NCBI GenBank assembly: GCA_964516325.1
Contig: CAZFAP010000001.1
Span: 48,035 to 112,034 of the forward strand
Reading direction: 5' to 3'
DNA from: CAZFAP01 sp964516325
GTDB lineage: Bacteria > Auribacterota > JABMQX01
DNA: 64,000 nt
The notes beneath the pieces are model-generated. The model was not told the origin of the DNA. It was given only the letters and a program-made list of their open reading frames with translations, and did no database searches. The translations under genes were made by a program, and so were the position numbers. Shown here piece by piece: positions 1 to 9,117 of the stretch (within the stretch, counting starts at the first letter, position 1; every line of letters begins with the position of its first letter).

Positions 1-2
1 TC

Positions 3-707
3 GCTCCAAGCGACCATCGTCATCACCGGGGAGTCTTTCTTGCCTGGCATTCGATCACAGGCAAGAAGAAGGCGGACTTCTGGGGGTGGGGCGAGTGGGC
101 GCCGACAAAGGACCGCGCCATTCAGAACCGGAGCGTCAAGCTTGTCAAGGCCGACGCAGGCCACGCTATGCTCGAAATTCGCAACGACTGGCTCGTCGAG
201 GACGAGCCGATGATTCATGAGCTGCTCAAGGTGGATGCCTGCGAAAGAGAGAAATGCTACGTGATTGACCTCGATTATCAGTTGACGCCCACTCAGGACG
301 TCACCCTCGATCAGACTGCCTTTGGCGGCTTCTGTGTAAAAGCACGAAAGGAGGGGAAAGGCGCGTACACCAGTCCCGACGGAAAGGTGAGACTACCAGA
401 CCCTCACTACCTCAAACCCGAAACCGACTGGCCGGCAGCCGACTGGTACGATTACACCATGGAGCTGACCAACGGCAAGACCATCGGGATCGCCGTCCTC
501 GACCACCCGGACAATCCGCCGACAACCTGGCACAACCTCGCTCCTATCGCCATGCTCAACCCCTGCATCGTGGCCCCGAGACGGGTCAATCTGAAGGAGG
601 GGAAGCCCCTGCATCTTCGGTATCGCGTTGTCCTCCACGACGGCCTACCGCCTGTGGAATTGCTCAGGAGCCTCACCAGCGAGTGGCGGCAGAAGCGTTC
701 TCAGTAG
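3..707 (+). CDS. DUF6807 (PmoA-like) family protein, 5' end cut by the window edge
   Basis: The frame is open from the left edge, and the first readable residues include DHRHHRGVFLAWHSI, a His-rich stretch typical of the DUF6807 family (often labelled methane oxygenase PmoA in databases, although no such activity is shown). The family is an all-beta, probably secreted or periplasmic group common in carbohydrate-rich gene neighbourhoods of Planctomycetota and Verrucomicrobiota. About 234 residues are visible, including the family's late region (WHNLAPIAMLNP, LRYRVVLHDG). It ends at a double TAG stop. A start at 168 would cut off the conserved His-rich block, so the true start lies left of the window. 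Function unknown. Confidence 0.8.
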   Translation, partial: APSDHRHHRGVFLAWHSITGKKKADFWGWGEWAPTKDRAIQNRSVKLVKADAGHAMLEIRNDWLVEDEPMIHELLKVDACEREKCYVIDLDYQLTPTQDVTLDQTAFGGFCVKARKEGKGAYTSPDGKVRLPDPHYLKPETDWPAADWYDYTMELTNGKTIGIAVLDHPDNPPTTWHNLAPIAMLNPCIVAPRRVNLKEGKPLHLRYRVVLHDGLPPVELLRSLTSEWRQKRSQ

Positions 708-894
708 TAGCTCCCTGAGCGAAAGCGGCGTCTTTTACCATCTCAGGGGATGGTTGTCGGCGCGGGTGAGAGGATCGAGTCGAATGGGGTGAGCCTTCAG
801 TCAAGCGAAGACGGGGCACGCGGCGCCCGGGACGTGCGGGGATGAGGATCTGCGACAGGAACTGGATGCGCCCAATCCACGCGGGACCGACCCA

Positions 895-2091
895 TTACGG
901 CTTTCGGACTTCCGCTATCTTGCTGGTGTTCGGGTCTATCACCCAAACCTCCGAAAATCCTTCGGGCGCCAGCCGCCGCTCAAAGGGGGCCTTCATCCTG
1001 AAGTAAACAGCCAATTCCACTTTCAGAAGAATGTTTCCACCCTCATATCCCAGACGATCGAATGCCTCTTTTTCTATTTTGTCAGCCACGACTCCGGGTT
1101 GAGCCTTGTACCACGGGAGATCCTGTTCTGGTCTGGCGTAGTGCCCGGCGAACTTGCTCGCGTCCTGAAAGTCCGCCGAATAGCCCTTCCAGAGTGCCTC
1201 GAAATCAAATTCTCGATCGTTTATGGTCAGGGTCGCCGCCTGCGACTCTCTGGCTCCCACGGAGTTGCCGACGACGCATACGTAGTTGCCTTCATCGCTC
1301 TTCTGGACCGACGAGATCGTGTATTCGGCCTGAACTGCGCCTTCGATCTTCTTACCGTCTTTCATCCACTCGTACGATGCGCCTCCCGCAGCCACAACAT
1401 GGAACGTAACCGGATTCCCCACTTCCGCCGTCGTAGATTTGGGTTGAGATGAGATGATGGGGAGTCGCCCCGTCTTGAAACTGTACGCCTGCTTTTCCAT
1501 GCGGTTGCGGGCAAGGTCTGTTGCCTCGACCATCACCGTCACGGTCTGTCCTTCCTGGAAGTCTTCGGCTGGGTCGCAAGAAACCAGATACCCATTCTGG
1601 CTTTCGGTGATTTCAGGGTTCCCAGGCTGATCGTTCACCGTCATCGTGACTGTCTTCGCGTCCACTCCAATGCCGTCATCCTTGACATGCAGGGTGATCG
1701 CCGCGCCGATGGGAACGTTCTCTGCGTCGTTAGGTGGTGAAGGATTCGCTGTATAAGGGGGCCGAGTGTCCACGACCCTGACGGTTCTGGTCGTCCTCCT
1801 TTCATTTCCTGCGGAATCCTTGACTCTGTAAACCAACTTGTATTCGCCCAGCTTTGCATGGTCCACAGCCCCCTCGACGACCACCGCACTCGTAAGGTCT
1901 CCGCCGTCGCCGTCTTCGGCTGTGTACCCTGGCTCGCTGTAGGGACCATTCCCCATTTCCAGGGTCATGAAACCATCGTCCTTCAATGTGAGCACTGGGG
2001 GAATGCTCTCGACGGCCTTATAGACGATGCCCATGCCGCCTTCGCCCAACTTCTCAAGGACGCGGTAATGGGAGATTTCTTGCCCGATCAT
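895..2091 (-). CDS. Chimeric protein: protein-kinase N-terminal fragment fused to DUF5011 and Ig-like domains
   Basis: 398 residues. Residues 1-28 are a textbook start of a bacterial Ser/Thr kinase (SHYRVLEKLGEGGMGIVYKA, the glycine-rich ATP loop), but subdomain II and all later kinase parts are missing. From about residue 29 the protein is an HYR/DUF5011 beta-sandwich (YSEPGYTAEDGDGG ... VDTRPP). An SbsA/Big_5-like Ig domain follows (about 110-208), then an I-set-like Ig domain (about 209-290, EWMKDGKK ... DEGNYVCVV) and an unassigned C-terminal 108 residues. There is no signal peptide, although the beta domains are of an extracellular type. AAGGA precedes the ATG and a good sigma70-like promoter lies upstream. 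The ATP loop alone cannot be a kinase. The gene looks like a recombination product or an assembly chimera. Confidence 0.75.
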   Translation of the reverse strand: MIGQEISHYRVLEKLGEGGMGIVYKAVESIPPVLTLKDDGFMTLEMGNGPYSEPGYTAEDGDGGDLTSAVVVEGAVDHAKLGEYKLVYRVKDSAGNERRTTRTVRVVDTRPPYTANPSPPNDAENVPIGAAITLHVKDDGIGVDAKTVTMTVNDQPGNPEITESQNGYLVSCDPAEDFQEGQTVTVMVEATDLARNRMEKQAYSFKTGRLPIISSQPKSTTAEVGNPVTFHVVAAGGASYEWMKDGKKIEGAVQAEYTISSVQKSDEGNYVCVVGNSVGARESQAATLTINDREFDFEALWKGYSADFQDASKFAGHYARPEQDLPWYKAQPGVVADKIEKEAFDRLGYEGGNILLKVELAVYFRMKAPFERRLAPEGFSEVWVIDPNTSKIAEVRKP

Positions 2092-2556
2092 GGACGGATC
2101 CTTGTGCTCATCCGGACTGGATCAACCTCCGAAAGGAGTAGGCCTCTTTTCTGCATGTAGTATACTACCTCGCTGGCGACCAGCAATTCCTTTCTCGTGT
2201 TGCGAGAGCTGTGGCTATCGGCACACCCTATGTTCTGCTTCAAAAGCATGCTCCGCCCAACAACTCGGTCAACCAAGCCGTTATCCACATGGCTTTCGAT
2301 GTGGCATTCCCGCTCATCGTGCCTTCGTGCCCTGGCGGCGAGGACGCCGTGACAACCACAGAAACACCAAGACGCAAAAAGGATCGTACGGTGAAGGAAT
2401 CGCGCACCTCGGGCGGTAACGCTGCCGCGTCGTTTTGTGGGACGCTGGCGCCACTTGGCGAGAGAACAGGGAATTCGAGTTCTGCTCTGAAACTCGGCGC
2501 CGCGGAGTCCGGATTCTCGTGGTCCCCGCGTGAGCGACGTTCGTGAGCGACTGCGG
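2092..2556. other. Intergenic region with a promoter and a degenerate short repeat
   Basis: No credible gene was found. Besides the promoter at 2159-2186, positions 2318-2383 hold a weak inverted arrangement. CGTGCCTTCGTGCCCTGGCGG is followed by ACCACAGAAACACCAAGACGC, which resembles a degraded copy of the 8-base-period element seen at 46160-46240. Confidence 0.4.
2159..2186 (-). promoter_or_regulatory. Sigma70-like promoter of the kinase/DUF5011 chimera
   Basis: On the minus strand TTGCTG (plus 2181-2186) and TATACT (plus 2159-2164) are separated by 16 bases, with the start codon about 70 bases downstream. The -10 sits in a perfect 12-base palindrome GTAGTATACTAC (2157-2168), which could also be an operator. 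Sequence match only. Confidence 0.45.
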
Positions 2557-3915
2557 CTATTGAGACGTGACCCGGTAGTAGCGTTCGCCGATGCCGGTGA
2601 TGTCTTCGCCTTCCCAACCGCTATTCGTGGTGGGCCAGGCGCCGGGAGCATTCTGCCAGATTGCGCCAGCCAGCTTCTCGGTCCACTGCACGGAGTATCG
2701 CCCGTTGCCGAACCTTTGCCACGTGAGCGAGACTTTGTTTTCGGTCCTCGTGATGCTCGGCGGGTAAAGCGGCGCCAGACCGTTCTTCCAGCGGTTGACC
2801 ATGGCGTTGATCCACGGGTAGTACGAACGCTGGGGCATGCCGGTGTGGCTCTGACTCCAACTGTCAGTGCCGCCGCAGAAGACCACGGCGGTGCGGTGGT
2901 TGAGCCATGGCTCGGGGTGGTCGTCGTTCCCCGCGTTCCTGCCAAGCTCCTCGGAGTCGGTGGTGTCAAGCGTCTCGTCGGGAAAACCTCCCACCGGAAA
3001 CCAGGCGTATTCGGCGTCCAGGACGGGATCATCGCTCGTCCAGGCGATGGCGTTGTGCCAGTCAAAGGCGCAGACGTTCGTGAGTGGATAGTCCTCAAAA
3101 GTGTCGGTGCCCGTCGGGTCGTATTCGTGCAGCCAGTCCTCTCGAAGCCAGCGTGCGAATTCGCGGCACTTGTGCGCCTCGTCGTCTGACAGATAGCACA
3201 TCGGCGGCGCCTGCATGGCGATGAAAAGAAGGTCAGGATGCTCCACAAAGAGGTTCAACATTCCCCTGTACGCGACCTTGAGTTGGGCCAGGGAGGAATC
3301 CGCCCCACTCCAGTCGCCATGACTCCAGTGGGTGTCTGTGTAGCCGTCCTCTACGGAATCCGTGGAGTTGAGATAGACGAAATTATTGACGCCGTTGTCC
3401 GAGTAGGGGGTGCCGCCGATTACGCTTCCCTCAGCATTGTAAACCGTATCGTAGCTGGACACAGACGACCCGGGATAGCATGGTTTGAACATGATGATGT
3501 CCATCTGTTCCGCGCGATATTCATACCACGCCAACATGAAGTCGTCGGGCGGAATCTCCCGGACCGGACTCACCCCGGGACCTTCATAGCGATAGTACTT
3601 GTCGCTGAGCTTGACGCCGAGCTCCCGCTGGAACCGCTTGTACCAGTGCCGGTAGTCCGTATAATTGTTCCCATAAACGTACTGTTCGCCGATGCGGGAG
3701 TGCAATGTGTAGCCGAGGTTTTCCAGTGCGACGCTCAGTCCGTCGTCCAAAAGGTTGCCTCCGGAAGAGTGATGAAAGAAGTTGAACACCATGTCGCCGA
3801 TATTCTCCGGTGTGTCGAAATTGTATTCGTCGAATTCCGCCCAGAGAGGCGGAGCGAAAAGGAATACGAAAAGGGAGACGGCGACCGCAAGGTCAAAACG
3901 GAAACCATTTCTCAT
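2557..3915 (-). CDS. Secreted SGNH-hydrolase-like protein with C-terminal beta module
   Basis: 452 residues with a Sec signal peptide (LAVAVSLFVFLFAPPLWA). The mature protein opens with MVFNFFHHSSGGNLLDDGL, the form taken by block I in a group of secreted SGNH/GDSL-like proteins, with the serine in HHSSGG. CAFDWHNAIA in the middle and NDDHPEPWLNHRTA near residue 340 could supply the Asp/His part of a hydrolase site, but this is inference. The last 65 residues (SLTWQRFGNGRYSVQW ... ERYYRV) form a small beta module also found in the proteins at 4390-6624 and 38849-41659. AGGAGG lies 8 bases before the ATG. Substrate unknown; an esterase or deacetylase acting on surface polysaccharide is possible. 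Confidence 0.65.
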   Translation of the reverse strand: MRNGFRFDLAVAVSLFVFLFAPPLWAEFDEYNFDTPENIGDMVFNFFHHSSGGNLLDDGLSVALENLGYTLHSRIGEQYVYGNNYTDYRHWYKRFQRELGVKLSDKYYRYEGPGVSPVREIPPDDFMLAWYEYRAEQMDIIMFKPCYPGSSVSSYDTVYNAEGSVIGGTPYSDNGVNNFVYLNSTDSVEDGYTDTHWSHGDWSGADSSLAQLKVAYRGMLNLFVEHPDLLFIAMQAPPMCYLSDDEAHKCREFARWLREDWLHEYDPTGTDTFEDYPLTNVCAFDWHNAIAWTSDDPVLDAEYAWFPVGGFPDETLDTTDSEELGRNAGNDDHPEPWLNHRTAVVFCGGTDSWSQSHTGMPQRSYYPWINAMVNRWKNGLAPLYPPSITRTENKVSLTWQRFGNGRYSVQWTEKLAGAIWQNAPGAWPTTNSGWEGEDITGIGERYYRVTSQ

Positions 3916-4389
3916 GATCCGGTCCTCCTGTTATCTGCTGCCAGGCCGCAGTGCGAACAATTCGCTAAAGTCTGCTGGACGCCATGGAATCTGGGGGAGA
4001 GAGCCTGTCCCTGGGTTAGCCACTATGAATGATAATCGTGACGTGGCTGGGCGGCAGCGCGCCGCCCGCCTGCCCACCTCAGCACCAGACACTGCACCCA
4101 CCCTACCCCGCTGGAAATGCCGTGAGCAAAATGTGGGTCGTTCGGATACTCCACTCAGCCACCGGTTGGCGTACACGGAACGCATTCTATCAAAATGGAA
4201 CTCGCCAGCGAAAGAAGGCTTCCATCGCCACCCCTCCCGAATTCGGGCGTTGCGTATGGGTCAGAAGTGGGTTATCCTCTGACTCAGTGGGAAGTGTCGT
4301 CTCGTTTCCTGTTGACCAGGCCAGAGTCATCGCTGGTCATCCGTGAAAAGGTACCGAAGGCGATCACCGCGATAGGAGGGGGCGCAACG
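3916..4389. other. Divergent intergenic region, no gene seen
   Basis: It separates the minus-strand SGNH-like gene from the plus-strand DUF5011 repeat gene. An open frame continues upstream of 4390 from 4195, but its residues have no signal peptide or family character. No convincing promoter or hairpin was found. Confidence 0.5.
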
Positions 4390-6624
4390 ATGCTCAGAGC
4401 CACTCTTTTCGCCATATTTCTCTTCGCCCTTGTCTTCATTCCCCTGGGCTTGACTGGGGCAGATTGGTGCGTGGCGACTGCGCCGGCAGGGTCCGATTCA
4501 AATGCCGGGCGGGAGGATGGGCCTTGGGGGACGATTCTGAACGGCCTCCTCGGGGGTAATTCCGCTCGTGGGGACACGCCGCTTCCTTCCTCGAGCACGC
4601 CGACTTGCTCCTCCGTCGAGGACTGGATGGAAGGCGCCGCTGGCCCGGACAGTGCTGCCTCGAAACCGTGCGTTAGCGCATCCATGAGCATGGACGTGGG
4701 AGCGGACGAGACCCAGGACACGACCCCTCCGATGATCACTCTGTCGGGCGCGAATCCGATGACTCTTGAGGCGGGGACGGCTTACTATGAGCCGGGGTAC
4801 TATGCAGAGGACAATGTGGACGGCAACATCACCTATTGGGTAGTGGTCTCCGGTTGGGTGAACTACACCACGCCCGGCACCTACACCTTGCGCTACAATG
4901 TCCGCGATTCCTCGGGCAATGCCGCCGAGGAGAAAACCCGGACAGTCAAAGTCGTGGATACCATCCCCCCGGTTATCACTTTGTATGGCGATACTTCGAT
5001 GGTGCTCCAGGCGGGAACTTCGTATTCCGAGCCCGGTTACACGGCGACGGACAACTGCGACGGAAACATTACGTGGTGGGTGACCGTCAGCGGCTATGTC
5101 TATTCCAGCGTGCTGGGGAGCTACACCCTCCGCTACAACGTCAAGGACTCGTCCGGGAATCCCGCTGAAGAGAAAATCCGCACGGTGAACGTGGTGGACA
5201 CCACTGCTCCGGTGATTGCGCTCTCAGGGGATAATCCCATGACGCTGGAGGTAGGGAACTGGTACGTGGAGCCCGGCTACAGCGCCACGGACAACTATGA
5301 CGGCGACATCACCTCGAGGGTGTTTGTAACCGGCTCCGTGGACCACAGAACCGTCGGCAGCTATAAGATTCATTACAGCGTGACCGACTCCTCTGGGAAC
5401 CCCGCCCAAGAGAAGACGAGGACCGTCAATGTTGTGGACAGGACGCCGCCGGTGATCACCCTTTTGGGCGACAATACCATGAGATTGGAATGCGCGACTT
5501 CTTACTCGGAGCCGGGATACACCGCCACGGACAATTACGATGGGGATATGACGCTGGACGTTGTGGTCACGGGCACAGTAGATCACACGGCTCCGGGCAG
5601 TTACACCCTGAGATACAACGTGAAGGATTCTAACGGGAATGCGGCGGAAGAGAAGATCAGAGTTGTTACCGTCGTGGACATCACTCCTCCAGTGATTGTT
5701 CTGGCGGGCGATAACCAGATCACCCTGGAAGTCGGGACTCCCTATATTGAGCCGCGCTACACCGCGACCGACAACTGCGAGGGCGACGTTACATCAGACG
5801 TGGTGGTCAGCGGCTCCGTGGATCCTACCGCCGTCGGAAGCTACACCTTGCGCTACAACGTAACCGACTGGAGCGGGAATTACGCCGAGCAGAAGACCCG
5901 GACAATCAACATTGTGGACACGACCCGGCCGGTAATCACGCTCTCAGGGGATAATCCCATGACGCTGGAGGTGGGGACCTGGTACACGGAGCCAGGCTAC
6001 GGCGCCATAGACAACGGCGACGGCGACATCACCTCGAAGGTGTTCGTGACCGGCTCGGTGGATCACAGAAGCCCGGGCAGGTACACCCTTTACTACAACG
6101 TCACAGACTCTTCCGGCAACGTCGCCGAACAGAGAACCCGAACGGTGAACGTCGTGGACACGACCCCTCCCGTGATCACGTTGGAGGGAAAACGCTTCAT
6201 GGTCCTCGACCTGGGGACACCCTATGTGGAACCGGGCTACGTCGCGACCGACAATTACGATTATGACCTGACGTGGGACGTCGTCGTTACTGGCTCGGTT
6301 GACCATACGGTCGCCGGAACCTATCTCCTCTACTACAACGTTGTGGATTCCTCCGCCAACCCCGCGAACCAGAAGACCCGCACCGTCAAGGTCGTCGAGG
6401 CGACCGTGTTCGACATCGTGGAGATCATTCAGGTGACGGAAGGAGGGGTGCAGGTGACCTGGGTCAGCCAGCCCGGCGCCAGCTATTCCATCTGGTCGTG
6501 CAGCAGCCTCGCTCGTGAACTCTGGCACGAGGAAACGACCGTGGAATCCCAGGGCAGAATGACAATCTGGTCCGACCCCGACACAGCCTCCTCCAATAAG
6601 TTCTACAAGGTTCAGTTGAAGTGA
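4390..6624 (+). CDS. Secreted protein with seven DUF5011/HYR repeats and beta-helix remnants
   Basis: 744 residues from the ATG at 4390, chosen because GGAGGGGG precedes it and a signal peptide (LFAIFLFALVFIPLGLTGA) follows. Residues about 25-45 (WCVATAPAGSDSNAG ... GPWGTI) are the usual first strand of a right-handed beta-helix protein, and DVGADE at about residue 103 is the usual end of such a domain. Almost nothing of the helix lies between them, so the helix seems to have been deleted. Seven repeats of exactly 80 residues then run from 4717 to 6396 (EPGYTATDNYDGD, YTLRYNVKDSSGN, TRTVNVVDTTPPVITL). The C-terminus is the W...Y.I...W...FYKV beta module. Probably a surface adhesion or structural protein; no catalytic residues seen. 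Confidence 0.8.
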   Translation: MLRATLFAIFLFALVFIPLGLTGADWCVATAPAGSDSNAGREDGPWGTILNGLLGGNSARGDTPLPSSSTPTCSSVEDWMEGAAGPDSAASKPCVSASMSMDVGADETQDTTPPMITLSGANPMTLEAGTAYYEPGYYAEDNVDGNITYWVVVSGWVNYTTPGTYTLRYNVRDSSGNAAEEKTRTVKVVDTIPPVITLYGDTSMVLQAGTSYSEPGYTATDNCDGNITWWVTVSGYVYSSVLGSYTLRYNVKDSSGNPAEEKIRTVNVVDTTAPVIALSGDNPMTLEVGNWYVEPGYSATDNYDGDITSRVFVTGSVDHRTVGSYKIHYSVTDSSGNPAQEKTRTVNVVDRTPPVITLLGDNTMRLECATSYSEPGYTATDNYDGDMTLDVVVTGTVDHTAPGSYTLRYNVKDSNGNAAEEKIRVVTVVDITPPVIVLAGDNQITLEVGTPYIEPRYTATDNCEGDVTSDVVVSGSVDPTAVGSYTLRYNVTDWSGNYAEQKTRTINIVDTTRPVITLSGDNPMTLEVGTWYTEPGYGAIDNGDGDITSKVFVTGSVDHRSPGRYTLYYNVTDSSGNVAEQRTRTVNVVDTTPPVITLEGKRFMVLDLGTPYVEPGYVATDNYDYDLTWDVVVTGSVDHTVAGTYLLYYNVVDSSANPANQKTRTVKVVEATVFDIVEIIQVTEGGVQVTWVSQPGASYSIWSCSSLARELWHEETTVESQGRMTIWSDPDTASSNKFYKVQLK
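4717..6396 (+). repeat. Seven tandem 240-base coding repeats (DUF5011)
   Basis: Seven units, each exactly 240 bases (80 codons), with no length variation. Each begins at a GAC/GAT codon of the D-[TIR]-TPPVITL motif. Units differ at many bases, so they are old duplications kept in length by fold constraint. They are in phase and without linkers, suggesting a stiff rod of beta-sandwiches. Confidence 0.95.
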
Positions 6625-6879
6625 TGAGCCCACCCGCGGACCCAGCAGTCTGCGGCGCGCTGCCGCGGCACGGGCCTCGTCCCACTCACCTTGGTTCCGG
6701 TCGGTCTCTCATGCTCAGGAGACGGCCCACCGTTCTCGTCCCTCACTTCGAGCCTCTGATGGTCAGCGTGCTTCTTGACAGTTGAAGCTGGCGTCAAGTG
6801 AAGGCGGCGGGGTTTCTCGACGGCTGCATTCATAAGCACAAAAATACGGCGAGAGCGAAGGGCGGCAACGGTTTGGACG

Positions 6880-9117
6880 TTAGGGGCTTGACCGCGGTTC
6901 CACGCCGAGGAGGCGCCGGACAAAGAAATCCTGGCGGCGCCGGCTGGCATAGGGTGTCTCAGCGGCTCCGTGTCCCATCCCCGGCGCCACCAGCAGGTCA
7001 AAATCCTTATTTGCCTTTATCAGGGCGTTGACAACTTGCATGGTGGAAGCGGGGTCCACGTTCTTGTCCATCTCGCCGACGATGAGCAGCAATTTGCCTT
7101 CGAGCCTGTGCGCCTGGGTCACGTTCGACTGCTCCTCATAATGCGAGCCAACGGGCCAGCCCATCCAGAGTTCGTTCCACCAGATTTTGTCCATTCGGTT
7201 ATCGTGGCAGCCGCAATCGCAAACGGCAACCTTGTAGAAGTCGCCGTGGGCGAGTAGCGCGCGCAGGGCGCTTTGCCCGCCTGCTGACCCGCCATAGATG
7301 CCCACGCGCGTGACGTCCATATAATGGTATTTCGCCGCGGCGGCTTTGATCCAGAGGATGCGGTCGGGGAAGCCGGAGTCGGCCAGGTTCTTCCAGCAAA
7401 CGTCCTGGAATTTCTTGGAACGGTCGGATGTCCCCATACCGTCAATTTGGACAGCGATGAAACCGAGTTCCGCCATCCCCTGCGGGCCATGGTAAGACCT
7501 GAAACGCTTGGGCACAAATGAGCCTTGCGGTCCCGCATATATTTCTTCTATGACCGGGTAGGTTCTGTTTGGATCAAAGGTCGTCGGCCGGTAAATGACG
7601 CCATAGATGTCGGTCTGACCGTCGCGTCCTTTGGCAACGAAGCGCTCTGGCGCCTGCCAGCCGGTCTTGAGAAGCTCTGACCAATCGGCTCTCTCAAGCT
7701 CGCAGACGGGCTTTCCATCTTCGGAGCGTCGCAGTTCAATCACTGGCGGCATGTCCACTCGCGACCACGTGTCGAGGAAGAAGAGCCGGTCGGGGGAGTA
7801 TTCAATCGAGTGCGTGCCCTCGCCCTCCGTGAGAACAAGCAGCCCACTGCCATCGAAATTGACCCGGCAGTAATGGATATGGTAAGGCTCCTGACCGGGA
7901 TGTATGCCGCCCGCGTGAAACCAGATCTGCCGCTTCTCTTCGTCCACGTGGTCCACGCCGCGGACGACCCAGTCCCCCTTTGTGATCTGGTTTTTTACGC
8001 TGCTCGTCTCGGCGTCGTAGAGGTACAGGTGGTTCCAGCCGTCCCGCTCCGACATCCAGATGATCTCTCGCGTCTCGTCAATGCGGTGCATGAACTGTTT
8101 GTGAGCGTAGTCAATGAATGTATCGCTTTGCTCGTCAATGATAGCGCGGGCCGCCCCTGTCTCAACATCAACCGCGATGACTCGCAGCACTTGGTGCCCG
8201 CGCTGGTTATAAACGAACGTAAACCGCCGGGAGTCGCTGTCCCATCGGAAGTCGCTCACACTCCACGGATTCGGAAAGAGCTCATTGCTCATGGGAATGT
8301 GCTTCCTCGCAGAGACATCGAAGAGTTGGGGCATGGAAATCGGGATGCGGTCGCCAGGTTTGGGATAGGTGAATGAGTGCAACCTCGGCTGAAGTTGGTC
8401 TTTCGGAGACGACTCGACGAAATAGACCTTACGGTTGTCCCCTTTCTTCGTGCGGAGAGCCACGAGCTTTTTTGAATCCGGCGACCAGAAAACCCTCCCG
8501 GAGTATTCGTCTTCCGGATTGCCGTCCGTGCTGAGGGAAAATTCCTCCCCCTCGTCGAGGTCGCGGACGTAAAGGTTGTGATCCTTGAAGAACGCGAGCC
8601 ACTTGCCGTCGGGTGATTCATTCCGACGAGGCGGCGGCGACTTCTTGCTCTCTCTTTTCGTCGGCGCTTCCGAGGACTCGACCTCTGTCAACGAGTAGTC
8701 ATCCAACCCACATTTCCACGCTTTGCCTTCCGCCTTGAATCGGACCGCGTTTTCACATTCGAGGAATTCGATCTCGTCTATCGGCAGTTGAGTTGCGGTG
8801 TATTCCTTGCCGGTCGTGCGGGACAGGGATTCTGCCAATTTGGCATGGTCGAAAGCAGGCTGGCGAGTCCCGTTGGCGGCGTCCACGACGATGAACTCCT
8901 TTGCCTCTTGGGGCAAGTCATTGCGATACCAGAAGCGACTGTTGTTGGCGAACCAGCGCGGTTTAACACTCGCCTTGAATACCTTGTTCTCCGTCAGTTT
9001 GCGGAGGTTGTTAGCGCGTTCGTAGTCCGAGCGCGTGCCTTGTGCTTGCAAGGAACTCGGGGCCCCCGACAGCACAATCGAAGAAAGACAGACCACTGTG
9101 AAATAGGGGACTCTCAC
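6880..9117 (-). CDS. S9 family dipeptidyl-peptidase IV-like serine peptidase, exported
   Basis: 745 residues from a GTG at 9117, preferred over the ATG at 9147 because AGAGGGAG lies just before it and a signal peptide (VVCLSSIVLSGAPSSLQAQ) follows at once. The N-terminal half is the DPP-IV-type beta-propeller (SPDGKWLAFFKDHNLYVRD, VFWSPDSKKLVAL). The C-terminal alpha/beta hydrolase domain has the nucleophile in GIYGGSAGG (Ser about 611), Asp in GEMDKNVDP (about 683) and His in GMGHG (about 716), so the triad is complete. Family members release Xaa-Pro dipeptides from peptide N-termini in the periplasm. It lies 2 kb beyond the hydroxyproline operon on the same strand, which fits a shared diet of Pro-rich peptides. 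The exact specificity cannot be read from sequence. Confidence 0.9.
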   Translation of the reverse strand: MRVPYFTVVCLSSIVLSGAPSSLQAQGTRSDYERANNLRKLTENKVFKASVKPRWFANNSRFWYRNDLPQEAKEFIVVDAANGTRQPAFDHAKLAESLSRTTGKEYTATQLPIDEIEFLECENAVRFKAEGKAWKCGLDDYSLTEVESSEAPTKRESKKSPPPRRNESPDGKWLAFFKDHNLYVRDLDEGEEFSLSTDGNPEDEYSGRVFWSPDSKKLVALRTKKGDNRKVYFVESSPKDQLQPRLHSFTYPKPGDRIPISMPQLFDVSARKHIPMSNELFPNPWSVSDFRWDSDSRRFTFVYNQRGHQVLRVIAVDVETGAARAIIDEQSDTFIDYAHKQFMHRIDETREIIWMSERDGWNHLYLYDAETSSVKNQITKGDWVVRGVDHVDEEKRQIWFHAGGIHPGQEPYHIHYCRVNFDGSGLLVLTEGEGTHSIEYSPDRLFFLDTWSRVDMPPVIELRRSEDGKPVCELERADWSELLKTGWQAPERFVAKGRDGQTDIYGVIYRPTTFDPNRTYPVIEEIYAGPQGSFVPKRFRSYHGPQGMAELGFIAVQIDGMGTSDRSKKFQDVCWKNLADSGFPDRILWIKAAAAKYHYMDVTRVGIYGGSAGGQSALRALLAHGDFYKVAVCDCGCHDNRMDKIWWNELWMGWPVGSHYEEQSNVTQAHRLEGKLLLIVGEMDKNVDPASTMQVVNALIKANKDFDLLVAPGMGHGAAETPYASRRRQDFFVRRLLGVEPRSSP

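Noticed and set aside
895..2091. Functional protein kinase
   Set aside because: Only the glycine loop is present. The catalytic Lys, HRD and DFG regions are all missing.
4717..6396. Regular 240-base periodicity resembling a repeat array
   Set aside because: The repeats are translated in frame as DUF5011 domains with no spacers; not CRISPR or satellite DNA.
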